Under the pieces are notes generated by a model, which saw only the letters and a list, made by a program, of their open reading frames with translations, ran no database searches and was not told where the DNA came from. Positions 51,799 through 59,064 of a DNA stretch of 64,000 bases are shown piece after piece. The DNA is taken from assembly GCA_900319525.1 (NCBI GenBank), contig ONOU01000002.1, positions 186,001-250,000 on the forward strand. The letters run 5' to 3'. This stretch comes from an uncultured Prevotellaceae bacterium (GTDB lineage Bacteria > Bacteroidota > Bacteroidia > Bacteroidales > Muribaculaceae). The position numbers and the translations under genes are program-made. Within the stretch, counting starts at the first letter, position 1, and every line of letters begins with the position of its first letter.

Positions 51799-52677
51799 TC
51801 AGGCTCCTTTCTTGATTTTCTCGATCTCGGTATAGATTCTCCTCAAGCCGCCACCGCTCAGGGTGACCAGCTGGGCGATATTCACACCTTCAGGGGCGTT
51901 GACCTGGGCGACGATGGCGGCCTGGGCCTTGAGGAACTTCTGGCGCTCCTTGGCGTCGTCAGGGGTGACTTTGCTGAAGGTGTCACCAAAGCGGCTCAGC
52001 ATCTCAGTGTAGCCCACCTTCTTGCCCTCAATGGCGCGCACGATCTTCTCCTGCAGACCATCGGCTCCCATCATGTACCAGCCGCAGGCATGCTCGGTGG
52101 CGTTCCACAAGGCCTTGAGCTCAAGGAATGCTTCATACTGCAGGTCTCCGGCTTCGTCAAGGATGACAAGAGGAGTGTCGATGGTGCGCAGGTAGGCGAC
52201 AAGATCCTCATACACGTCACTGTAACGGCCGTTGGCGTTAACGCCGAACTCCTTGGCAATCTTGCGCACGAGCTTGAGCTTGGTCTTGACCTGGCTGCAG
52301 TCGATATACACGGCGTGCTTGTGGGTCTTGACATAGGCACGGGCGGTGAAGGTCTTGCCGATATTGGGAATATCGCACATGATGGCGCTCAAGCTGCCCT
52401 CCTGGCACGTTTCAAGCTGGGTGGTGATAAACACCCACGTCTGCGTCTTCGCGGCCGTCCAGGCCATTTCCTGGCGCAATACGACGCCTAGACGCCGGGC
52501 AATGCCCACCCAGTTGGCATCGCTGACCTGTTTCTCAAAGTTGCCCTTCTTGATGGCGTTGTACACGCTGGGGGCAATGCCCAGGGCTACGGCGTGCTTG
52601 GCGTCGCTGGGATAGTTCTCGCGGTCACCGGCTATAGCGGTCGCGATTCTCGTTTTGATTTCGTTGGTGATCTCCAT
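51799..52677 (-). CDS. MuB-like transposition ATPase
   Basis: The protein has 292 residues. The N-terminal helix-turn-helix part (AVALGIAPSVYNAIKKGNFE) is followed by an AAA domain with Walker A CDIPNIGKTFTAR, Walker B PLVILDEAGDL and sensor region YMMGADGLQEK. MuB proteins bind target DNA and deliver it to the transposase, giving target immunity. It lies directly after the transposase gene, as in Mu. The family is firm. Confidence 0.92.
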   Translation of the reverse strand: MEITNEIKTRIATAIAGDRENYPSDAKHAVALGIAPSVYNAIKKGNFEKQVSDANWVGIARRLGVVLRQEMAWTAAKTQTWVFITTQLETCQEGSLSAIMCDIPNIGKTFTARAYVKTHKHAVYIDCSQVKTKLKLVRKIAKEFGVNANGRYSDVYEDLVAYLRTIDTPLVILDEAGDLQYEAFLELKALWNATEHACGWYMMGADGLQEKIVRAIEGKKVGYTEMLSRFGDTFSKVTPDDAKERQKFLKAQAAIVAQVNAPEGVNIAQLVTLSGGGLRRIYTEIEKIKKGA

Positions 52678-52713
52678 TGTTCTATCTGTTTTTGAATGTC
52701 GTTAAAATGTCGT

Positions 52714-54828
52714 TTATATGCTGGCGACAGCAGCGCGGGCAACCTGGCTCACGTCCATATAGTCACTGTAGTCTTCGTCTTCATCAGGCACGACAGCAGC
52801 GGGTACGGGCTCAGCAGTGTTGATGGCAGCCGCGACGGCTTGGCGCTCCTCGTTGGGAAGGACTGCGACCTTGGTGATCTTCTCGTCCTTCATCATCTTG
52901 TCAAACTGGCTCACATATTTGGCTTGCTCCGTATAGGCCGCAACGTCAGCGGCGGTCTGCTCGGCAGTGGCCTCATTATAGCGATCCAGCAGCTTGCAGG
53001 TGGCGATAAACTTGTCGCCCTGCCACAGATAAACCTCGCCCACCTGGCCGTCGGCATCAGGCAGCCAATAGGCCTCGACCTTGTTGTTGCGAGGCGCCAG
53101 CTTCTCGATGTCGTGCGGGCTGGGCAGGCGGTACTGCTGGTACTGCACGGTGCAGAACATGTTCTGCTTGATCGTGGTCTCGGTCTTGTTGCCGATGTAG
53201 CGGTACAGGTAGGATTTGTCCCAGGGTCGCAGACTGGGGTTCTGCCGGCTGGCCAGGACATCCCAGCGGGTCATGCCTGGATACATCTTCTGGTTGGGAT
53301 GCAGCTGGTGGTTGAACAGTTCGATCGCGGCAAGATCATCGGCTACAAGCTGCTCAAAGGTGAAGCTGGCCTCCTTGTAGGTGTTGTTGGTCTCGTCATA
53401 GACCTTCTCGACCTTGGGGCGGTTGGCCTCCAGCGAGGCGTACCACCTGCCGATGCCCACCTGCAACCTCTTCTCGACACCGTATTTCTTGGCGCGGTTC
53501 AGGTGCTCGGCGCGTTTCTCGCGTGAGTTGCCGGGATTGCACCAGCGGATCAGCGGGAACACGACTCCGGCTTTCATCAAGCCATCGGCAAAACCACTCA
53601 CCAGGTGGTGCTCAACCTCAAGCTCGGCGGGCATATACCAGCCGTTGCGGTCCAGCGTCTGGAACATGTCACGCATGCACGCCAGGAACAGGTCGGCGGT
53701 CTTCAACCGGCTATAAGCGCGGCCAACCACACAACCGCTCACGACATCATAGGCATAGTAGGCCTTCACGCGTTGGCCGTTGCTCATGGGTCGCGGCAGA
53801 TCACGGTCATCAAGCGATATCTTGCTCAACGCATACACGCCATTGTGGCGCAGGTGATAAGGACGGTAACGGTTGTTGAAGTCCCACTGGGTGTCGTGAA
53901 GCTTACTGCGCAACGACCGGTTCTTGGGGGTGTTGAGGTAGTTGGCTATGGTGGCCTCACTCAGCACCAGCGGGTCGCCGTTTTTGTCGGTGTAGTTCTG
54001 AGGATCATACCACTCTCCGGTCTCGGGATCGGAAACAGTGACCTCACCGCGCACGAACATGTTGTACATCTCGGCGACGGTGGTGTTGTAGGGACGTGAG
54101 GGATCACTGTCAAGGCTCAAGATCAACCGCTCGATACTGTAGTTGACCTTCCTGGCGCTCTGGTTCCTGAACTTCTTCGAGATCAGTGACTCATAGCCCT
54201 GTTTCTTGAAGGCCGTCACACGCTCACGGAACCGGTGAGGACTCAACGGCAGGGTGTGCTCAAACTCGGCCTGGTAGTAGCTGATGACACCGGCCATCTC
54301 GCCCCAGTTGATGCTGTCACCCTGCATGGCCTTGCGCATGATATTGGTGTCGGCCATCACGGCGACAACAGCCTGCAGCACGCTGGCGTTGACGGTGTAC
54401 TCGTTGATCTTGTCAGGGGGCAAGGGGCTGCCGTCAGCAAAGCGGAAACGCGTGTACCAGCTGCGGGCCTCGGCATCTACACGGTAGTGGCTCTCAAACC
54501 AGTCGCGCAGCACGTTCTGCTCCAGCTCGCCATACTTGGCAACGACACGGTCACGGAAGCGGTGAGGCAACGTGGCAACCTCAACCAGGGCATAATTGCC
54601 AAGACCCTTACCTTGACGCACCACATTGATCTTCTTGCGGGCGCACAGCTGCTTGTAGTTGGGAACACTCATGATGGGGGCAAGGATGTCAAGCGGCAAG
54701 TCCTGCGGACGGCGGCCAGCAAGCACACGGCTATGGCTCCAGTCAGCAACACCATCCACGACAACCGGACGGTCGTCATGGGTGAGGTCACACACCGATA
54801 TACACAGTATTTTGCCGAAATACTCCAT
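52714..54828 (-). CDS. MuA-like DDE transposase
   Basis: The protein has 704 residues. An N-terminal DNA-binding region (SVPNYKQLCARKKINVVRQG) is followed by an RNase H-like core with the first Asp in KISLDDRDLPRP and the last Glu in NPGNSREKRAEHLNR. The middle position reads LEVEHHLVSGF, where an acidic residue is Glu instead of the common Asp. A Mu-C type barrel and an acidic tail follow. It would bind the end repeats, cut and join DNA, and drive replicative transposition. The intact frame suggests an active element. Confidence 0.93.
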   Translation of the reverse strand: MEYFGKILCISVCDLTHDDRPVVVDGVADWSHSRVLAGRRPQDLPLDILAPIMSVPNYKQLCARKKINVVRQGKGLGNYALVEVATLPHRFRDRVVAKYGELEQNVLRDWFESHYRVDAEARSWYTRFRFADGSPLPPDKINEYTVNASVLQAVVAVMADTNIMRKAMQGDSINWGEMAGVISYYQAEFEHTLPLSPHRFRERVTAFKKQGYESLISKKFRNQSARKVNYSIERLILSLDSDPSRPYNTTVAEMYNMFVRGEVTVSDPETGEWYDPQNYTDKNGDPLVLSEATIANYLNTPKNRSLRSKLHDTQWDFNNRYRPYHLRHNGVYALSKISLDDRDLPRPMSNGQRVKAYYAYDVVSGCVVGRAYSRLKTADLFLACMRDMFQTLDRNGWYMPAELEVEHHLVSGFADGLMKAGVVFPLIRWCNPGNSREKRAEHLNRAKKYGVEKRLQVGIGRWYASLEANRPKVEKVYDETNNTYKEASFTFEQLVADDLAAIELFNHQLHPNQKMYPGMTRWDVLASRQNPSLRPWDKSYLYRYIGNKTETTIKQNMFCTVQYQQYRLPSPHDIEKLAPRNNKVEAYWLPDADGQVGEVYLWQGDKFIATCKLLDRYNEATAEQTAADVAAYTEQAKYVSQFDKMMKDEKITKVAVLPNEERQAVAAAINTAEPVPAAVVPDEDEDYSDYMDVSQVARAAVASI

Positions 54829-54829
54829 A

Positions 54830-55207
54830 TCACAGACTCAAGGCCATTCGGCTCACCTCACTCTGCAGCTCCATGAACTCGGGAATGCTCTCCACCTGGC
54901 GCTCACGCTCCACCTCATCGTCAACAAGGACGGTGACAATACCGCTGCCCTTCTTAACGACCAGCTTCACGTGATCGCCGAAGGTCTGCGTCATGGTATT
55001 GGCGGCCTCCTCATGCGTGGTCTCCATCTCGGCAGACTTCCAGTTGGGCACACCACCATACTGCGACAAGGCAACGTAGCGGATCTTACGCGCCAAAATG
55101 CTGTTGCTCTCAAAGTTCAAGGCCTTCCACACCATCATGCGGGTCACCTTAAACACATTAGCCAATCTAGCCTTGGCTTCATCGGTCACATAAATCTTCT
55201 TTGCCAT
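54830..55207 (-). CDS. conserved early protein before the transposase
   Basis: The 125-residue protein starts MAKKIYVTDEAKARLANVFK with a helix-turn-helix-like segment (VTRMMVWKALNFESNSILAR). This pattern is often seen in Bacteroidales Mu-like phages directly before the transposase. It could be a DNA-binding regulator of the Ner type. The family name is not known to me. Confidence 0.68.
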   Translation of the reverse strand: MAKKIYVTDEAKARLANVFKVTRMMVWKALNFESNSILARKIRYVALSQYGGVPNWKSAEMETTHEEAANTMTQTFGDHVKLVVKKGSGIVTVLVDDEVERERQVESIPEFMELQSEVSRMALSL

Positions 55208-55209
55208 GA

Positions 55210-55545
55210 TTATTCTGCTTTTTGATAATGTTGATATTCATTGTGATACTCTTGACCCTCCAGACAGTCCAAACCGCTCGGACTGTGAGCAGGTGCCTCG
55301 TGGGCGGGGGCTTCGCCAACGTCAATGCCCATCTTAACCAGCATCTTCTGCAGGTTCTCATTCACGACACACGCTGCACAGTACATGTCAGATCCGTCTG
55401 CAGCGGCGTCATCCATCAACTCGTCGGCAAGATCAAGCCAACGCTTCACGGCCTGGCTGGCAGCCCAGACTGCCGCCTTCATCTTCTCGCCGTAATTCTC
55501 TAACTGCTCCCACTTCTGGAAGTCGATCTCCTTGTGCTTTGCCAT
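55210..55545 (-). CDS. hypothetical first gene of the early operon
   Basis: This 111-residue acidic helical protein starts MAKHKEIDFQKWEQLENYGE and has a Cys pair (MYCAACVVNENLQKML). It is the first gene after the leftward early promoter, so it is expressed earliest in lytic growth. No family is recognised. An anti-host or regulatory role is possible from position only. Confidence 0.65.
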   Translation of the reverse strand: MAKHKEIDFQKWEQLENYGEKMKAAVWAASQAVKRWLDLADELMDDAAADGSDMYCAACVVNENLQKMLVKMGIDVGEAPAHEAPAHSPSGLDCLEGQEYHNEYQHYQKAE

Positions 55546-55563
55546 AATAATTACTCCGTTTTA

Positions 55564-55593
55564 TTGTCGTTAAACTAAATTTTCGTACCTTTG
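55564..55593 (+). promoter_or_regulatory. rightward promoter of the repressor gene
   Basis: TTG (55564-55566) and TACCTTTG (55586-55593) are separated by exactly 19 bases. The predicted start is near 55600, giving a leader of about 100 bases before the repressor ATG. This leader crosses the leftward early promoter. Confidence 0.8.
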
Positions 55594-55599
55594 GCAGCC

Positions 55600-55614
55600 G
55601 TTTACGATGTAAAC
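55600..55614. promoter_or_regulatory. GTTTAC-N3-GTAAAC palindrome, copy 2
   Basis: The perfect inverted repeat (spacer GAT) lies exactly between the two converging promoters, over both predicted start points. A bound protein here would affect both transcripts. Copy 1 is at 48872-48886. Confidence 0.6.
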
Positions 55615-55621
55615 AGCGCTG

Positions 55622-55651
55622 CAAAGATATAGGAAATTTCCTAACTAACAA
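55622..55651 (-). promoter_or_regulatory. leftward early (lytic) promoter
   Basis: On the minus strand TTG (55649-55651) and TATCTTTG (55622-55629) are separated by exactly 19 bases. The start would be near 55615, reading into the 111-residue gene, transposase and MuB. Confidence 0.85.
55630..55643. promoter_or_regulatory. repressor operator palindrome in the early promoter
   Basis: TAGGAAATTTCCTA is a perfect 14-bp palindrome between the -33 and -7 boxes of the leftward promoter, the expected place for a repressor. A close relative, TTAGAGAATTTCCTAA, occurs at 55839-55854 inside the repressor gene. Confidence 0.7.
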
Positions 55652-55703
55652 AAATATTTAGAGGATTTTTTCTAATTATTGGCACTTTTTTTAAAGTTAA
55701 GAT

Positions 55704-56336
55704 ATGATTTTAGACCGTATTAAACAATTTATCGATTTCAAAGGTATTGCCGTCAGTGCGTTTGAACGGAGTATTGGAATGTCCAATGCTTCATTCGGTA
55801 AGTCGCTAAAAAATGGCGGAGCAATAGGGACCGATAAGTTAGAGAATTTCCTAAAGACATATCCTGAAGTTTCGCCTACCTGGCTTTTGACTGGCAAAGG
55901 GAATATGTTGGTGGATCTTGATAACCTTACAGCCGGCCAAAAAGAAGGAATTCCACTCATACCACTTAGTGCAATGGCGGGCGCTTTGAACGGGGAACAG
56001 TCTGTTCTGGAATATGAGTGCGAGCGTTATGTGATACCGGCTTTCAGTGGAGCAGACTTCCTGATGCCTGTAAAGGGAAACAGTATGATGCCAACCTACA
56101 TCTCCGGGGACATCGTGGCATGCCAGCGTGTGCCAATGACTGACATGTTCTTTCAATGGAACAAACCTTACGTCCTCGACACCTCGCAAGGAGCTATCAT
56201 TAAGCGCATCAAACCAGGCAGCGACAAGCAGCACGTCCTTATCGTCTCAGATAATAAGGAATATGATTCTTTTGAATTGTCATACAGTGACATCTATGCC
56301 GTTGCATTGGTGATCGGCATAATCCGTCTTGAGTAA
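55704..56336 (+). CDS. CI-like repressor (XRE helix-turn-helix plus S24 peptidase)
   Basis: The protein has 210 residues. The N-terminal helix-turn-helix (AVSAFERSIGMSNASFGKSL) is followed by a LexA/S24 domain with catalytic Ser127 in PVKGNSMMPTYISGD and Lys167 in GAIIKRIKPG. It would hold the early promoter off in the lysogen and cleave itself when RecA filaments form. Autoregulation is suggested by an operator-like site within its own coding region. It is one base from the next gene, which should be expressed with it in the lysogen. Confidence 0.92.
   Translation: MILDRIKQFIDFKGIAVSAFERSIGMSNASFGKSLKNGGAIGTDKLENFLKTYPEVSPTWLLTGKGNMLVDLDNLTAGQKEGIPLIPLSAMAGALNGEQSVLEYECERYVIPAFSGADFLMPVKGNSMMPTYISGDIVACQRVPMTDMFFQWNKPYVLDTSQGAIIKRIKPGSDKQHVLIVSDNKEYDSFELSYSDIYAVALVIGIIRLE
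55839..55854. promoter_or_regulatory. second operator-like site inside the repressor gene
   Basis: TTAGAGAATTTCCTAA agrees with the operator at 55630-55643 and its flanks in most positions. It lies 135 bases into the repressor frame and could give looping or negative feedback. Confidence 0.4.
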
Positions 56337-56337
56337 T

Positions 56338-57054
56338 ATGAAAATTCCTTTTAATATCTGGAACCGCAAAAAACAAAAAGGCAAAGGTGAGGACCCTGAT
56401 GCTGTTCGTGTTCTTAATGAAGATAATTCCGTATCAATAACTGTAACCATCGGGGATGTGGATTATACAGTAAACAATCTGAAACCGAAATCAACACCAT
56501 CACAAGAAGAAAGCGCAAAAGAAAAACGTGCGCTGCGCTATAAAAGAGCAGATAAGCGAGAACGCAAACTCATCATCTGGAGGGTTCTTAGGTATATGAT
56601 CACATACCGGAACCTATCTTCGTCAACCAATTTCCATGAGTATAAAAACAACATAGCCAGTCACAACCAGGCCGTGGAGGAATTAAAGAGTTCAAACCCC
56701 GATGTGTATCATCTTGAAGCTGCTATCAGGTTCTGCCAATTAGAGTTTCTCGCAGGAAGATGCGATTACGAACTAACTGATGAAGATATTGACGCTTTGA
56801 GAAATTGGGAAACAAAACCTATAGACTTACAAAAGGTTTTGAGAGACGTGCTGGCTGCATACAAAGAGTATTGGAATGACGTGCTGAAATCATATACAAG
56901 CGCTGCCGCTCGCAAAAAACGGCTTGAATATCTCATCAACAACCTTGACGAAATAATGACCTTGCCTGGACTGCATGATTCTCCAGCAATATTGAAAGAG
57001 ACTGAAGCACTACAGTCTCAATACAAATCGCAACTCAATGACATGGTACAATAG
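56338..57054 (+). CDS. unknown protein cotranscribed with the repressor
   Basis: The protein has 238 residues from the ATG at 56338 (MKIPFNIWNRKKQKGKGEDP). It is highly charged and helical, with basic clusters (EKRALRYKRADKRERKLIIW) and a probable coiled coil near the end (KRLEYLINNLDEIMTLPGLH). No membrane segment or enzyme motif is visible. Its DNA is AT-rich compared with the structural genes. Being transcribed with the repressor, it should be made by the lysogen, so a role in superinfection exclusion or host fitness is plausible. The family is unknown. Confidence 0.75.
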   Translation: MKIPFNIWNRKKQKGKGEDPDAVRVLNEDNSVSITVTIGDVDYTVNNLKPKSTPSQEESAKEKRALRYKRADKRERKLIIWRVLRYMITYRNLSSSTNFHEYKNNIASHNQAVEELKSSNPDVYHLEAAIRFCQLEFLAGRCDYELTDEDIDALRNWETKPIDLQKVLRDVLAAYKEYWNDVLKSYTSAAARKKRLEYLINNLDEIMTLPGLHDSPAILKETEALQSQYKSQLNDMVQ

Positions 57055-57290
57055 GTATCACGCGGAGCCACACGGACCCGCACAACAGCCGCACACACAC
57101 TTTTTAAGGCTGTTTTAATAGGGCGTAACCGGCGAAAACCCCTGTGAATAGGGCAGTTCACGCGTATTATATATAATGTGAAAGGCGGTTTTTATGTGGT
57201 ATTTTCCTGCCCGAATATTGCCAAAACCGCCAAAATGGGGGGGGTAAATGTCCCGTTTCCTCATTTTTAAGCGGTCTTAAAATCTCGAAA

Positions 57291-57362
57291 ATGTAACCCT
57301 AAATGTAACCCTAAACTCGCAATAAATGTAACCCTAAACTGTAACCCTAAATGTAACCCTAA
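57291..57362 (+). repeat. telomere-like 12-bp iterons
   Basis: Four exact copies of ATGTAACCCTAA (57291, 57303, 57326, 57351) and one CTGTAACCCTAA (57339) lie in 72 bases, followed by an inverted half-site TTTAGGGT near 57377. There is no protein gene in 57055-57468. The iterons and the AT palindrome ATTATATATAAT at 57166-57177 are the notable content. They may be binding sites for a phage or host protein. Confidence 0.8.
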
Positions 57363-57468
57363 ATCAAAAAACGACGTTTAGGGTGACAAAAATGGGGAAG
57401 CCTCACGACTCCCCCTAACGACATTCAAAACAACACCGCCAGAATCGCCTTCTAACGGCGTTAAACCC

Positions 57469-57693
57469 TCATTCTAAACCTCTTCCACGCCTGGGACTTG
57501 AGATGAGCGTGGACTGCTTGATAATCGCTTTCCGCGTGATCACAGTGCCGTTTCCGCTCAAACCGGCGTGCAGGAGGTAGTTTTTGGTAGCACCAACCTC
57601 CTCAGCGGTCAACTTCGTAAAAACCGCCGTGATGCTGGTGAAATAATAGTCCCGGCGCTTGCCGGTCAAATGCACATGGATAACCTTTGCCAT
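57469..57693 (-). CDS. small conserved Bacteroidales protein
   Basis: From the ATG at 57693 (MAKVIHVHLTGKRRDYYFTS) it has 74 residues: IHVHLTGKRRDYYFTSITAV, then FTKLTAEEVGATKNYLLHAG and RKAIIKQSTLI. I recognise this as a very common small protein of Bacteroidales chromosomes and phages without known function. It lies alone, leftward, between the iterons and the right end. Its reading against the repressor unit suggests its own control. Confidence 0.72.
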   Translation of the reverse strand: MAKVIHVHLTGKRRDYYFTSITAVFTKLTAEEVGATKNYLLHAGLSGNGTVITRKAIIKQSTLISSPRRGRGLE

Positions 57694-57847
57694 AGTCTTG
57701 CCAATATTTTCCCGCAAATGTACTAAATAATTGTTATATGGAACATTTCGGCAATATCAAATCTTCATTAAAGGCAAAAAAATAACGGCACATCGCCGCT
57801 GATGAACGCCATGCACTCGTAAAGATCCGGCGCGCGAGTAGTAAGCC

Positions 57848-57910
57848 AAACGTAAACATCCATCATCCAGATCAGCCCCAAACGTAAACCAAACGTAAAG
57901 CAACGTAAAC
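57848..57910 (+). repeat. right-end AAACGTAAA repeats
   Basis: Four copies, AAACGTAAAC at 57848 and 57880, AAACGTAAAG at 57891 and CAACGTAAAC at 57901, lie 110-180 bases from the right prophage end. They share the GTAAAC half with the palindromes at 48872 and 55600. They may be transposase or regulator sites. The rest of 57694-58023 holds no gene that I can support. Confidence 0.7.
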
Positions 57911-57911
57911 C

Positions 57912-58023
57912 ATTTCGTTTTTCATGGGCCTTTCACCCAACGACCTCTAACTCTCTGAAAAACAAACCAATCAACCCCTCGACGTGGCTCATACATCAAA
58001 CCCGCTTCGTTTTACGCCCCTTA
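57912..58023 (-). repeat. right-end inverted copies of the AAAACGAA motif
   Basis: Read inward from the right end, CGTAAAACGAAG (58005-58016) matches the first left-end motif at the same distance from the terminus. AAAAACGAAATG at about 57911-57922 is a second copy. Together with the left end these form the terminal inverted repeats. Confidence 0.65.
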
Positions 58024-58027
58024 CATG
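58024..58027. repeat. right copy of target-site duplication (CATG)
   Basis: CATG directly follows the right prophage end and begins the host AraC sequence (atg cag ata ttc). It matches 19138-19141. Confidence 0.75.
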
Positions 58028-58411
58028 CAGATATTCCTGTTTGACCTGTGGTCGGTGTTCCATCACCACATGTCGACGATGGAGGCCAGCGACAATGCTT
58101 CGCGGCTATTCTTGCAGTTTCTCGCTCAAGTTCAACAACATTGCCGCGGGCAGCGCGACGTGGCCTTCTATGCCGACCGGTTGTGCATCACGCCCAAATA
58201 TCTGTCACAGGTGAGTAAATCGGTTTCGGGCTTGCCTGCCTCGGAGTGGATCTCGTTCTATTCGGCATACGAACTTGTCTCCCTGCTTAATGACCATTCC
58301 AAAACGCTGACCGAAGTCGCCGACCTGATGCACTTTGAGACGCTGTCGCATTTCTCACGATACACCAAAAAACTGCTTGGAAAGTCACCCACCGAGTACC
58401 GTAAAAACTGA
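58028..58411 (+). pseudogene. AraC-family regulator, C-terminal half (interrupted by prophage)
   Basis: The frame starts in mid-protein (QIFLFDLWSVFHHHM). It carries the AraC DNA-binding region with VAFYADRLCITPKYLSQVSK as the first helix-turn-helix and LTEVADLMHFETLSHFSRYT as the second, ending KSPTEYRKN. It continues the N-terminal half that ends at 19141. An ATG at 58025 could allow translation of a DNA-binding fragment without its sensor, if transcribed from the prophage end. Confidence 0.9.
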
Positions 58412-58472
58412 TATCGGCAATATTTGAAAGTTTCACCTCTTTTTGGGTAACTATGGCTTGAAGAATCGAAAG

Positions 58473-58480
58473 TACCTTTG
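58473..58480 (+). promoter_or_regulatory. -7 box of the acetyltransferase-SDR operon
   Basis: TACCTTTG followed by CAG matches consensus and lies 34 bases before the start codon at 58514. No TTG is at the right -33 distance, as expected for a promoter that needs an activator. The split AraC gene just upstream is the obvious candidate. Confidence 0.6.
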
Positions 58481-58513
58481 CAGCAAAATAATCACTTAGT
58501 TTCAGCAAAGATA

Positions 58514-59041
58514 ATGGAAGCATTTGTAGTAGATCCCAGCAAGACCACCCCCGAGGAGATGGCGCGTGGCATGAGAGACGTGAAACTGGTGTTCGACATC
58601 AACCACACGATGCCTTACACCGACGAGTATAACAACCTGGTAAAAGAACTCTTTGGCGACAACCTGGGCGAGGGTTCCACGGTGATGCCACCGCTCAAGG
58701 ACGTGTGCTTCGATAGGGTGAAGATCGGTAACAATGTGATGATCATGCCCGACTGCCTGATGATGTCGCGTGGCGGCATCACCATCGATGACGATGTGAT
58801 GATCGCGGCCAATGTGCAGCTCATCGCCAACAACCACGACCTGCACGACCACAAGTTGCTGCTGTGCAAGCCTGTGCACATCTGCCGTAACGCGTGGATC
58901 GGTGCCGGGGCGACCATCCTGCCCTGTGTGACGGTGGGCGAGAATGCCGCTGTAGCCGCCGGCGCAGTGGTCACCAAAGACGTTGAGGCCAACACCATTG
59001 TGGGAGGCAATCCCGCCAAATTCATCAAGAAGATAGATTAA
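58514..59041 (+). CDS. hexapeptide-repeat O-acetyltransferase (maltose/galactoside type)
   Basis: From the ATG at 58514 the protein has 175 residues. It has the N-terminal helices and the left-handed beta-helix of this family: CFDRVKIGNNVMIMPDCLMM, IDDDVMIAANVQLIANNHDL and WIGAGATILPCVTVGENAAV, ending VVTKDVEANTIVGGNPAKFI. The catalytic His is in NNHDLHD. Upstream in-frame ATG at 58478 lies within the promoter. It would acetylate a sugar or related small molecule. It is followed 23 bases later by a dehydrogenase gene. Confidence 0.9.
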   Translation: MEAFVVDPSKTTPEEMARGMRDVKLVFDINHTMPYTDEYNNLVKELFGDNLGEGSTVMPPLKDVCFDRVKIGNNVMIMPDCLMMSRGGITIDDDVMIAANVQLIANNHDLHDHKLLLCKPVHICRNAWIGAGATILPCVTVGENAAVAAGAVVTKDVEANTIVGGNPAKFIKKID

Positions 59042-59064
59042 CTCATTCAAAAAAAGTAACGACT

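Larger units (their letters stand above)
19142..58023. mobile_element. Mu-type transposable prophage, 38.9 kb, apparently complete
   Basis: The boundaries come from three agreeing signs: restoration of an AraC frame when it is removed, a CATG duplication, and inverted terminal sequences that both read inward as TA, then CG, then AAAACGAA and CG at matched positions. It encodes a MuA-like transposase, MuB-like ATPase, Gam, a repressor, gp28-like terminase, DUF935 portal, MuF, gpG-like protein, capsid, tape measure and lysis genes. No contractile sheath, tail-fibre inversion system or reverse transcriptase is seen. All modules of a working phage seem present, apart from one amber codon in a tail gene at 31396. 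Confidence 0.93.

Noticed and set aside
57291-57362. TGTAACCCTAA repeats as a CRISPR array
   Set aside because: Units are only 12 bp and mostly joined directly without spacers. No cas genes are nearby.
57469-57693. The small leftward gene as host DNA outside the prophage
   Set aside because: The repeats and the right junction lie beyond it at 58023, and the AraC frame resumes only there.
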